Positions 13,812 through 21,216 of a DNA stretch of 21,216 nt are shown here, one piece after another. This stretch comes from DASWIV01 sp036397475. Its GTDB lineage: Bacteria; JAJVIF01; JAPKYR01. The stretch is taken from assembly GCA_036397475.1 (NCBI GenBank), contig DASWIV010000031.1:1-21216 (forward strand). Direction: 5' to 3'. The notes beneath the pieces were generated by a model. It worked only from the letters and a program-made list of their open reading frames with translations, did not search any database and was not told the origin of the DNA. Made by a program: the position numbers and the translations under genes. The first letter of the stretch is position 1. Each line of letters opens with the position of its first letter.

Positions 13812-16436
13812 ATGCGTCGCTTTACATATGCAATCGCCCTGCTCGCAGCATTATTTCTGGCGACTTCCTGCTCAGGTGGACATTCCAGTTCCCCTGTCGT
13901 GCCCGGACTGACCGGAGTATCCAATCGGATTTCCGATTTTTCCTCTTCCTCACGCGCGACCTGGGGAGTCTGGGACATATCCATAAATTCAATTACCGGC
14001 GCAGTCGAGATCATCCCCATGCGTGGCGCTAATTTCCAGGTCAACGCGGTCAATTTCATGCAGCCTCCGAAAGCCCCGGTACAACTCCTGACACTACTGA
14101 TCGACTTCAACCAGTCGAACTTCCCGACCGGGCTTGTCGTATGCGACGTTTTCATCGAGCATCCATTCCCTGCTACCAAATTCTCAGGATTCGACGTCAT
14201 GGGAATTGTCATGGGAGATTATCCCGGCTATCAGCTTCAGTCCGACCCGTCGGCGATAGTTGAACTTCCCGGCGAGGAGATCCTCCGGAATGCAGACGGT
14301 TATACGCGCTGGTGGAATGAATCCGAATTCACAACATATGGAACCCTCTTTGGCTATATCGATGGCGCTTTCGCGAAAACGAACTGGACATCCACGCACA
14401 CTCTGCATCCCTTCAAATATTTCTCCGACGATCTCGATCCGCAGGATTCATTCGAGCCTGATGTCGCATCCCGCGGATATTTTTCATCCGCGGTTCCCGG
14501 AGTGAATGCCCGGCGATACCGCCTGCAATTTCCGGTGGATTCAGGCCCGGTCTTCAGGTACAAGTACGCAGTCAGCGCAAGCTGGGTCGAGCCTTATCCC
14601 GGGTCGGTTCCTCCTCTTGACGAGGACGATTATCCGGTCACCGCTAACATGCCCGAAGCATACAAAATCAGCCTCCTGGATAACGGCTCCACGGCATTTT
14701 ACGAAAACGAATCGACTTATGGCGGCGATTTGAATCTGATGATCGAGGTTCGCGACTGGCAGTTCGACGGAATTATCAGTAACGTTATGAATGAATTTGG
14801 CGGAATAACGATCGAATCTCCGATCCTGTTCCCCAGTCCCGTGGAATTGAGTATCGCCGGCGCTGAACTCATGCCCGGAAATTCGACGGGAATACGTGTT
14901 CCTGCGACAATCGAAAATGTAACTCCGGACGGAGTTGAAAACCAACCGTTGATAATTACAGTCAGGAGTGCTAATCCCACAACGTACGAGCCCCAGATCC
15001 CGGGAATATCGGGCTATGACTACCCCGACGCTGACCTGGCAGCCTATGGCATTTTCGCCGCTCCGATCGCGTCGGTCGGACCTCAAAATGTATCTCCTGT
15101 CGCCGATACTTCTCTCACGTTTCCGACGGTCGGGAACGCTCCACTCGATGTGGATCTGGACCCGTCAGCGTCGTTCGATCCCGACGGCACTATCGTCCTG
15201 TATGAATGGGATCTTGAAACCGATGGCACCTGGGACATTACAACAGTCGCACCGGATATCGTTCCCCATATTTTTGAATCCGGAATTCATGTTGCGACAT
15301 TGCGTGTAACCGATAATGACGATGCGACAGATACAGACGAAGTGACAATCCAGGCCGGATGTGTTTCCGATCCCGGTTGGACAATGCTTCACCAAGGACT
15401 CAGGCGCGACGGCCGTGGATCGGTCGCCGGTCCGGTTACCGACGAGATCCGCTACGAATGGTTCGCTCCCGATGCCATCATCGGTGGGATCGCTCTCGAC
15501 AGCAACGACCGCGCATTGTTCAGGTGTAATGACGAAAATGTCTATTGCGTCGATATCGACGGTAATCTCGTGTGGCAGTCTCTGGTCGGAGGAACGTGGG
15601 ATTACTGCACTCCCGCGATTGGTCCGGATGATGAAGTGATTGTCGGAAGCACCAACGGCTCAATGTGGAAATTCGATTCGGATGGCGGAGTCATCTGGAA
15701 TGTCGAACTTGGCTATGGCGAAATCCAGGGAGGAATTTCACTGCTTGATGACGGGAGCATATTATTCACCACAAATACGGGCTGGCTTGCTAAACTCAAT
15801 GAAGATGGCGGTGTCGTGTGGGATTACCATTCAGGCGCAACCGCTCCCGGCGGTCCTGCAGTGGGAGACAACGGCACGATTTATATGTCGAATCATAACG
15901 GCCAGGTCCATGCCATCAACCAGAACGGCGGAGTGGTCTGGGTAGCCAATGTAACTAACTGGACAATGTCTGCCTCACCCGCGCTTGGTGAGGACGGCCT
16001 CTATGTCGGTGACTGGGGAGGGCGTTTCCATAAAATCGATTATAACGGGGGGGGTGTCTGGGGTATTCCGCTCGCATCCGGGGGAATTTCAGGCGTCGCG
16101 GCAATCGACTGCGACGGCAACGTTTACATCGGCTCACGGGACAACAATTTGTATTCGGTGAAAGCCGAGGACGGCAGCGTTAACTGGGTGTTCAGCACTT
16201 GTGGTGAGATCGGGTCAAACTCGCCTGTACTGGATAGTGTAGGCCACATTTACTGCGGCGCGTACTGCGGACATTTCTACTGCCTGGATAAAGAATCTGG
16301 TGGATTGATCTGGGATAAGAATCTCGATATCGGTTCTTCACTCGCGATGTACTGCAAATCGCCCGCGATAGCGTCGGACGGGACCATCATCGGCGGCTCA
16401 AACGCAGGGAAGCTGTTTGCGTTCCATGATGAGTGA
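13812..16436 (+). CDS. Large lipoprotein: shared N-terminal module, PKD domain, PQQ-type beta-propeller
   Basis: From the ATG at 13812 this is an 874-residue lipoprotein whose signal MRRFTYAIALLAALFLATSC ends in the lipid Cys20. GGAGG with a 7-base spacer fixes the start; an ATG 8 codons upstream has none. Residues about 49-317 match the module of the other two lipoproteins (HPFPATKFSGFDVMGIVM, NADGYTRWWN, IEVRDWQ), but without their CxNC pair. A PKD domain follows at about 425-515 (LYEWDLETDGTWD). Residues 520-873 are a PQQ-type propeller of seven or eight blades with GGVIWN/GGVVWD motifs, introduced by PGWTMLHQGLRRDGRG as in many PQQ-repeat proteins. A run of eight G (16047-16054) lies in the propeller part. 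The protein is exported and lipid-anchored; its ligand is unknown. A REP starts two bases after its stop. Confidence 0.87.
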   Translation: MRRFTYAIALLAALFLATSCSGGHSSSPVVPGLTGVSNRISDFSSSSRATWGVWDISINSITGAVEIIPMRGANFQVNAVNFMQPPKAPVQLLTLLIDFNQSNFPTGLVVCDVFIEHPFPATKFSGFDVMGIVMGDYPGYQLQSDPSAIVELPGEEILRNADGYTRWWNESEFTTYGTLFGYIDGAFAKTNWTSTHTLHPFKYFSDDLDPQDSFEPDVASRGYFSSAVPGVNARRYRLQFPVDSGPVFRYKYAVSASWVEPYPGSVPPLDEDDYPVTANMPEAYKISLLDNGSTAFYENESTYGGDLNLMIEVRDWQFDGIISNVMNEFGGITIESPILFPSPVELSIAGAELMPGNSTGIRVPATIENVTPDGVENQPLIITVRSANPTTYEPQIPGISGYDYPDADLAAYGIFAAPIASVGPQNVSPVADTSLTFPTVGNAPLDVDLDPSASFDPDGTIVLYEWDLETDGTWDITTVAPDIVPHIFESGIHVATLRVTDNDDATDTDEVTIQAGCVSDPGWTMLHQGLRRDGRGSVAGPVTDEIRYEWFAPDAIIGGIALDSNDRALFRCNDENVYCVDIDGNLVWQSLVGGTWDYCTPAIGPDDEVIVGSTNGSMWKFDSDGGVIWNVELGYGEIQGGISLLDDGSILFTTNTGWLAKLNEDGGVVWDYHSGATAPGGPAVGDNGTIYMSNHNGQVHAINQNGGVVWVANVTNWTMSASPALGEDGLYVGDWGGRFHKIDYNGGGVWGIPLASGGISGVAAIDCDGNVYIGSRDNNLYSVKAEDGSVNWVFSTCGEIGSNSPVLDSVGHIYCGAYCGHFYCLDKESGGLIWDKNLDIGSSLAMYCKSPAIASDGTIIGGSNAGKLFAFHDE

Positions 16437-16438
16437 TA

Positions 16439-16466
16439 CAGAAGTCCCCGGCGTAAGCCCGGACAT
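16439..16466 (+). repeat. REP type B, left copy
   Basis: CAGAAG is followed by an imperfect hairpin: outer stem GTCC/GGAC, inner stem GGC/GCC, loop GTAA, with unpaired C residues between the two stems. It is a perfect inverted match to the copy at 17096-17123 and begins two bases after the lipoprotein stop. Confidence 0.85.
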
Positions 16467-16520
16467 CACCCTGTCATTGACTTTATCCCTCACATTATTT
16501 TTTCATATTTTCCATTTTCT

Positions 16521-16562
16521 ATGTCAGTTTTTAAGCTTGCCATACGTATTAGTACATGGAGG
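16521..16562 (+). promoter_or_regulatory. Conserved leader of RAYT 2
   Basis: It holds ATGTCAGTTT (16521-16530), CATACGTATTAGT (16541-16553) and GGAGG (16558-16562), in the same order and spacing as before RAYT 1. An ATG at 16521 in the RAYT frame falls within this leader and is not the start. Confidence 0.55.
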
Positions 16563-16568
16563 CGCACA

Positions 16569-17096
16569 ATGACTGACATATGTACCCGGTATCCTGTCGC
16601 ATATTTAATTACCATAAGATGTTATGGTACATTCCTTCCTGGTCAGGAAGGTCGTGTCGACAGGATCAAATTTAACTCATATGGGACTGGTAATCTGCCT
16701 GCACATTCGGGGCTCGAAAAATACTCCAACGCTACCTTAACTCAGCCACCTTACTATATGGACGAAGCCAGGAGAAAAATTATTCTGGATACCATAATTT
16801 CGGTTTCCAAATACCGGAAATGGATACTCCATGCGGCTCATGTAAGGAGTAATCAATTTCATGCAATTATCGGGGGGAATGTTAAACCGGAATTTATTGT
16901 AAAGGATCTAAAATCCTATGGAAGCAGGCACCTGAATCTTGCTGGATTGGATTGCAAGGACAGAAAAAGGTGGGCGAGACATGGCAGCACAAAATACCTG
17001 TGGAATATGGAGTCAGTAGCGGATACTATTGATTATGTAATAAGAAGGCAGGGAGCAATGATGGAATTATATGAGGGCAGTGCTCATACCGCGTAA
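16569..17096 (+). CDS. REP-associated tyrosine transposase (RAYT), copy 2, degenerate HUH
   Basis: From the ATG at 16569 (GGAGG, 6-base spacer) this is a 175-residue RAYT that aligns with copy 1 without gaps through the catalytic region. The HUH motif reads RSNQFHAII: the first His is Gln96 (CAA at 16854-16856), while the second, His98, is kept. The likely nucleophile Tyr156 (IDYVIRRQG) and the KDRKRWARHGSTKYLW block remain. In HUH nucleases both His residues bind the catalytic metal, so the protein may have lost cleavage activity or may work weakly. The frame is otherwise intact, with no stop or frameshift. It lies between perfect inverted type B REPs, and its stop overlaps the downstream one by a single base. 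It could be a recently disabled copy or one kept for DNA binding. Confidence 0.88.
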   Translation: MTDICTRYPVAYLITIRCYGTFLPGQEGRVDRIKFNSYGTGNLPAHSGLEKYSNATLTQPPYYMDEARRKIILDTIISVSKYRKWILHAAHVRSNQFHAIIGGNVKPEFIVKDLKSYGSRHLNLAGLDCKDRKRWARHGSTKYLWNMESVADTIDYVIRRQGAMMELYEGSAHTA

Positions 17097-17123
17097 TGTC
17101 CGGGCTTACGCCGGGGACTTCTG
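17096..17123 (-). repeat. REP type B, right inverted copy
   Basis: The minus strand is identical over 28 bases to the left copy. It starts on the last base of the RAYT 2 stop and lies 25 bases beyond the aspS stop, where its hairpin may help to end or protect both transcripts. Confidence 0.85.
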
Positions 17124-17148
17124 ACTTATTTTCAAACTCAGGCTTCAG

Positions 17149-18978
17149 TCACTTAACGACCCTCAATCCCAATTCCTTCAACTGCGCCTCTGACACCTCC
17201 GACGGTGTCTCCAGCATTATATCGGTAGCCTTCAACGTCTTCGGGAACGCCATGCACTCGGCAATATTATCAGCCCCCACCAAATGCATCACTATCCTGT
17301 CGATTCCCGGCGCTATCCCCCCATGCGGCGGTGTACCGTAGCTCAATGCCTCTACAAAAAATCCGAATTTAGCCTTGATCTCATCATCCGACAATCCGAG
17401 TATCCTGAAAACGTCCTTCTGCTGATCCTGGTTATGAATTCTTATCGACCCGCCCCCGATCTCGTCGCCGTTCAACACAATGTCATACGACCGCGACAGC
17501 ATCCCGTACAATTTTTCTCCCTCCAGCGGCTTTCCAGCTTCAAGCCATTCGTTCCACTGCTCAGCATTCGGTGCGGTAAAGGGATGGTGCTGGCTCACAA
17601 TTTTCCCCTCGAAGTCCGAAAACTCGAACATCGGAAAATCGGTCACCCAGCACAACCTGTACACTCCCTGCTCTATAAGATCGTAGTACCGTCCAAGCAT
17701 GATCCTCAAAAATCCTAGGCTCTGAAGGACTACCATCTTTTCACCGGCGACAATCAGGACCATGTCTCCATCGTCTGAACTCGTCAGCTCCCTGATCCTG
17801 GCAATCTCCTCGTCCTTCAGATATTTCTGCAGGGGCGACCGAATTTTGCCGCCAGCCTCGAATCCGATCCACGCGAGCCCTTTGGCTCCGCCCTTGGACG
17901 CTTCCTTCTGAAATTCGTCGATCTCTTTTCTCGACGGCTGGGTTCCCGCAAGATGAATGCACTTGATGTCTCCGCCAGATTCTATAACGCTTTTGAAAAT
18001 CCCTATTTCGGTATTTTCAAACGCCGATTTAATATCTATCAATTGGAGATCGTAGCGAAGGTCCGGTTTGTCCGATCCGTACTTCTCCATCACTTCCCAG
18101 TATTTAAATCTTGGAAATGGCGCATCGACTGTTCTTCCTGTAATCTTTTTAAACAGCCCGACCAGCATGTCTTCCGTGTGTTTGTATATCGTGTCCTCAT
18201 CTGTGAAACTCAACTCGACATCCAGCTGAGTGAATTCCGGAGCCCTGTTCGCCCTGAGGTCCTCATCGCGGAAACATCGCGCAATCTGAAAATATTTATC
18301 GAATCCCGAGACCATGCATAGCTGTTTGAACATCTGCGGACTCTGAGGGAGCGCGTAGAATTTTCCGGGCTCAAGTCTCGACGGCACCAGGTAATCGCGG
18401 GATCCCTCTGGTGTAGATTTACAGAGCATCGGCGTTTCAATCTCGACAAATCCCCTTTCATGGTGAAAATCCCTGATGAACTTTATGATTTTGTCCCTGT
18501 ACAAAAATCGCTGCTGGACATCGGGTCGACGCATCTCGAGGTATCTGTATTTCCATCTGAACGTCACGTCCTCTTTCCCGTCGGCTGAAACAACGAGAGG
18601 TGGCGCGTCAGCTTTCGACAGGATCTCAATCTTATTTGCCTTGATCTCAACCTCGCCAGTCGGCATTTCCGGATTTTCAAGTCCGGCAGGACGCCTGGCG
18701 ACTACCCCGCGTACCTGTATAACCCACTCATTTTTGATCTCGGTCGCGGCTTGATATGCCTCAGGCGAAATGGACTGGTCGCACGTGCACTGAATCAACC
18801 CCCACCTGTCCCGTAATACAAGAAAGATCACACCGCCCATATCCCGCACGTGATGGACCCATCCCGCCAGCCGGATTTTCTCCCCTGCGTTTTCGGTGCG
18901 AATTTCGCCGCACGAGTGTGTTCTGAAGTCCATGCAAAGTGGACCTCGTGGATTTTCCAAATTTTCCTTTTCGCTCAT
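17149..18978 (-). CDS. aspS: Aspartyl-tRNA synthetase, bacterial type
   Basis: This 609-residue class IIb synthetase charges tRNA with aspartate. An OB-fold anticodon-binding domain (about 33-125) contains GWVHHVRDMGGVIF. Class II motifs follow: motif 1 around GFVEIETPML (176-185), motif 2 RCFRDEDLRANRAPEFTQLD (234-253) and motif 3 near the end, GGIAPGIDRIVM. The insert between motifs 2 and 3 is the GAD-type domain of bacterial enzymes, and length is normal. The residue in the OB loop that is Leu in discriminating and His in some non-discriminating enzymes is Met47 here, so tRNA-Asn mischarging cannot be ruled in or out. The ATG at 18978 has only a weak binding site; an ATG at 18933 (MDFRTHSCGEI) resembles usual bacterial N-termini and is an alternative. 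It diverges from the membrane glycosyltransferase-like gene. Confidence 0.96.
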   Translation of the reverse strand: MSEKENLENPRGPLCMDFRTHSCGEIRTENAGEKIRLAGWVHHVRDMGGVIFLVLRDRWGLIQCTCDQSISPEAYQAATEIKNEWVIQVRGVVARRPAGLENPEMPTGEVEIKANKIEILSKADAPPLVVSADGKEDVTFRWKYRYLEMRRPDVQQRFLYRDKIIKFIRDFHHERGFVEIETPMLCKSTPEGSRDYLVPSRLEPGKFYALPQSPQMFKQLCMVSGFDKYFQIARCFRDEDLRANRAPEFTQLDVELSFTDEDTIYKHTEDMLVGLFKKITGRTVDAPFPRFKYWEVMEKYGSDKPDLRYDLQLIDIKSAFENTEIGIFKSVIESGGDIKCIHLAGTQPSRKEIDEFQKEASKGGAKGLAWIGFEAGGKIRSPLQKYLKDEEIARIRELTSSDDGDMVLIVAGEKMVVLQSLGFLRIMLGRYYDLIEQGVYRLCWVTDFPMFEFSDFEGKIVSQHHPFTAPNAEQWNEWLEAGKPLEGEKLYGMLSRSYDIVLNGDEIGGGSIRIHNQDQQKDVFRILGLSDDEIKAKFGFFVEALSYGTPPHGGIAPGIDRIVMHLVGADNIAECMAFPKTLKATDIMLETPSEVSEAQLKELGLRVVK

Positions 18979-19043
18979 GTTCTTGCGCTCTTTCCGTATT
19001 AGTGAGTACAGGAGTTTAACAGTTTACCCATGCACGGGCAATG

Positions 19044-19100
19044 GAGTATACATGATTGCACGATTTCCACATGGAGAAATCGACCAATTAGTGTATACTC
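19044..19100. repeat. 57-bp imperfect inverted repeat between divergent aspS and GT-C genes
   Basis: Perfect 9-bp outer arms, GAGTATACA and TGTATACTC, enclose TGATTG/CAATTA and perfect inner arms CGATTTC (19061-19067) and GAAATCG (19076-19082) around an 8-base centre. Each outer arm carries a TATACT hexamer pointing outward, so the element could hold a pair of divergent -10 boxes or an operator. There is no T tract, which speaks against a simple terminator. Confidence 0.6.
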
Positions 19101-19174
19101 TTTACCTGTCGCGACTGGACCGTGTGGAGGCTTTCGCGCATAAAGGCAATATATTTCTACTGAATTAGGTGTGA

Positions 19175-21216
19175 ATGAACCGTCTTGGAAGAGATATATC
19201 GTTTCTGTTTGCCCTGATTGTCTTCGGGATCTACCTCTTCAAGGCTCAGGCGTTGACGATCCAGGATCCATGGGACCTAACCCAGTTTATTCTGATTCCC
19301 TGGGGAATTACATTCCTCATGATCCTGTCGGGATATACCCTTGGCTTCTATTTCATTAGATTAATCAAACCCAGCCCCCCAAAAAAGAAAAAAAAGAAGG
19401 ACCACTGGACCGACCTCGAATTCGGCCCGTCCGAAACGGTGATAATCTCGACAGGCATCGGCCTGGCTATTCTCGCGACTATCGTCTGGGGAATTGGATG
19501 GGCCCACGGATTTTACACCGCGGTACTGATTCCACTGGTGGTCGTAATTCCTTTGATTGGCAGGTTCGCGGTTGCCGACTTCTTTACACACCTGAGGGAC
19601 GCTTACAAAAACACCATTAAATACCGTGACTTCGACCTGATGCTGATCCTGTTCATTGCGTTCTGGATTCTCAGGACCATGTTCCTCACCGATAACCCAT
19701 CCCTTGGACATGACCCGATCAGCGCTCACCTGTTTGCGCCAAAACTTTACCTGCAACAACAAGGTATTTTTTATTACCGCCAGTTTCCATTTCTGCAGCT
19801 TCATGGAATGCTTGCAACCATCCAGATGTCTGTCGTACGCGACCCCGGCAGCATCAATCCGTGGATCTACATGATCATGACATCGGGCCTGCTGTTCAGG
19901 ATGGCGAACCTCTGGTTCAACCGGACCGCCGGTCTCGTCGCAATTATATTTTACATCCTGATGCCGATGAGCCATTACGCCGGAATGTACCACCTGAACG
20001 AGCATCTCCTTGTTTTTTATATTGTCCTCGCACTCTACAGCGTCATCCGATACCACGAAACCAATAACTCCGGATGGCTCACTATTGCTGGTGCCTCGGC
20101 CGGAGCCGCCTGCGCGACAGATATTAACGGAATCATGCCTTCGTTCCTAATTATAGCGCTCGCCTTGAAAAACTGGTGGCTGGTTTTCCTCTGGGGATTC
20201 ATTTTCGCCGCTCCCTGGTATGCCGCAAATGTCGTGCACTTCGGAAACCCGATTTATCCCTTCTATGAAAATCTCTTCGCCTGGGCTAACTGGGGAACAC
20301 AGGAAGCCGATACCGTTTTCTCCACCTACCGCCGCGACTTCTACCTGCAGGAATTTCAGGGCAGTGAGAGCCACTGGTGGGACGCATTCACAGTGTTTTT
20401 CCGTTACACCTTCCAGCCAAACGCGGAATGGGTCGAGCAGCCGGTCGGACGAATCGGACCGTTCATCCTGGGTTTCACTCCGCTGATATTTTTCGCCCCC
20501 TTGAAAAAATCCATCCGGTACATGGGTATTTTCATTATCATCGTCTACTCTTACTGGCTGTTCTATGAACGTGTTTACAATGCGCGATTCCTCCTCTACG
20601 TCTTCTCCCTGCACAGCCTTTTATCGGCATGGGGGTTCATTTACTTCATCAGCAATTGGAGTGTGCCCAGGAGGAATATTGTTTACTGGACCTCGATCGC
20701 CGTTTTCCTGATGTTTGCGTTTACCGTCACGATGCAGAACGCCGGACGGGTTGTGACAATCCGTGAGACATCGCGTAACCAGTACCTGTTTACCTACAAG
20801 CCCGGAATTATTCATATAGACACCATAAACCGCCTCGACATCGACGCGCGTGTGTATATGCTCGGCCTCGATGGCTACAAGTTCTACTGCGATTTTCCGA
20901 TCTACGGAAACGCATGGGGGCCTGATAATTTCGAGGAGTACGCGATGCATTGCGACTCACCGAAAGACCTCTATGACTGGTTACGAACTTTCGACGTGAA
21001 CCTGCTTCTGGTGAATGTAGGATGGCTTACGGATAATCCGACAGACTTCGATTACACGAAAGTAATGCAGGATCCGGAATGGACCAAGTATTTCGATATC
21101 GTGGAAGTATTTGAGGGTGAGCTGGAAATCCCGAGTGTCGCGACCCGCCTGTTTGCCCTGCTGGTCGTGGACGACAACGATCACGACCTGATCCATCCCG
21201 ACATCACGCCCGGCGA
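19175..21216 (+). CDS. Polytopic GT-C-like membrane glycosyltransferase, 3' end off window
   Basis: The frame is open from the ATG at 19175 to the right edge (680 codons), so the gene is partial. The protein has many hydrophobic segments through about residue 530 and then a soluble part. A Lys-rich loop (KPSPPKKKKKKD, about residues 65-76) follows the second segment and marks the cytoplasmic side. GHDPISAHLFAPKLYLQQQG, with its Asp after a membrane helix, and APWYAANVVHFGNPIYPF are typical of GT-C (ArnT/PMT/RgtA-like) enzymes that use polyprenyl-linked sugars. The donor and acceptor are unknown. AGG lies 5 bases before the ATG; a GTG at 19171 is in another frame and quickly hits a stop. The upstream inverted repeat may control it together with aspS. 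A C6-A6-G-A8 tract in the Lys loop is a possible slippage site. Confidence 0.8.
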   Translation, partial: MNRLGRDISFLFALIVFGIYLFKAQALTIQDPWDLTQFILIPWGITFLMILSGYTLGFYFIRLIKPSPPKKKKKKDHWTDLEFGPSETVIISTGIGLAILATIVWGIGWAHGFYTAVLIPLVVVIPLIGRFAVADFFTHLRDAYKNTIKYRDFDLMLILFIAFWILRTMFLTDNPSLGHDPISAHLFAPKLYLQQQGIFYYRQFPFLQLHGMLATIQMSVVRDPGSINPWIYMIMTSGLLFRMANLWFNRTAGLVAIIFYILMPMSHYAGMYHLNEHLLVFYIVLALYSVIRYHETNNSGWLTIAGASAGAACATDINGIMPSFLIIALALKNWWLVFLWGFIFAAPWYAANVVHFGNPIYPFYENLFAWANWGTQEADTVFSTYRRDFYLQEFQGSESHWWDAFTVFFRYTFQPNAEWVEQPVGRIGPFILGFTPLIFFAPLKKSIRYMGIFIIIVYSYWLFYERVYNARFLLYVFSLHSLLSAWGFIYFISNWSVPRRNIVYWTSIAVFLMFAFTVTMQNAGRVVTIRETSRNQYLFTYKPGIIHIDTINRLDIDARVYMLGLDGYKFYCDFPIYGNAWGPDNFEEYAMHCDSPKDLYDWLRTFDVNLLLVNVGWLTDNPTDFDYTKVMQDPEWTKYFDIVEVFEGELEIPSVATRLFALLVVDDNDHDLIHPDITPG

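Larger units (their letters stand above)
16439..17123 (+). mobile_element. RAYT/REP unit 2
   Basis: A RAYT gene is bracketed by two perfect 28-bp inverted REP copies. It sits between the convergent 3' ends of the third lipoprotein gene and aspS. The arrangement mirrors unit 1: a leader of about 100 bases before the gene, and the stop codon touching the downstream REP. Confidence 0.85.

Noticed and set aside
16521..16568. Sixteen-residue N-terminal extension of RAYT 2
   Set aside because: The ATG at 16521 lies in the conserved leader, RAYT 1 has no such extension, and GGAGG fixes the start at 16569.
12997..17123. A single composite transposon carrying the third lipoprotein gene between the two RAYT units
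   Set aside because: The two units have different REP types and no matching outer ends, so nothing shows that they move together.
19361..20056. Open frame of 231 codons on the minus strand
   Set aside because: It is antisense to the well-supported membrane glycosyltransferase frame and its protein has a low-complexity, charged composition with no recognisable domain.

Overview
The window suggests an uncultured Gram-negative bacterium. It has three lipobox-bearing secreted lipoproteins, a prepilin-like protein, a bacterial-type aspartyl-tRNA synthetase, signal peptidase I, and polytopic membrane glycosyltransferase-like proteins. Coding is dense on both strands, base composition looks balanced, and starts are often preceded by clear AGGAGG-like ribosome binding sites. 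The lineage cannot be named from the sequence alone. No stretch longer than about 225 bases lacks a gene or a recognised repeat, and no tRNA, rRNA or CRISPR array was seen.

Layout. 1-1375 (-) is the 5' part of a DUF2723 (TMEM260/GT117-like) membrane protein that runs off the left edge. Diverging from it are a DUF58 protein, a TIGR01777 epimerase-like protein and a YjbQ-family protein (1479-4112, +). Next, on the minus strand, is a two-gene operon: a pseudopilin lacking the usual Glu5, and a two-TM protein of unknown function (4109-5389). lepB (5541-6218, +) ends at a perfect palindromic terminator. Two minus-strand lipoproteins follow (6369-9506 and 9708-11843), then an M42 metallo-aminopeptidase (11968-12996, +) and a third large lipoprotein (13812-16436, +). 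aspS (17149-18978, -) and a second polytopic glycosyltransferase-like gene, cut by the right edge (19175-21216, +), close the window.

Two points stand out. First, the three lipoproteins share a recognisable N-terminal module, with motifs such as HPF..F.GFDV.GI.M and, in two of them, a CxNC pair. In each it is joined to a different C-terminal part: PKD domains plus a seven-repeat SBBP-type propeller, a TIM-barrel glycosidase-like domain, and a PKD domain plus a PQQ-type propeller. This looks like a lineage-specific surface lipoprotein family. Second, two REP-associated tyrosine transposase (RAYT) genes are present. Each is bracketed by inverted REP sequences of its own variant: a GAAG tetranucleotide, an imperfect hairpin and a GTAA or GTGA loop. 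The two share a conserved leader about 43 bp long. The second RAYT has lost the first His of its HUH motif (Gln instead), although its two REPs are perfect inverted copies.

How the genes may work together. LepB and the membrane glycosyltransferase-like proteins belong to export and envelope modification, and the lipoproteins and pseudopilin are exported cargo. The link between the glycosyltransferases and the lipoproteins is inference from content only. The RAYT/REP units sit between genes: unit 1 starts directly after the M42 stop codon, and unit 2 lies between the convergent third lipoprotein gene and aspS. Their hairpins probably affect the 3' ends of those transcripts.
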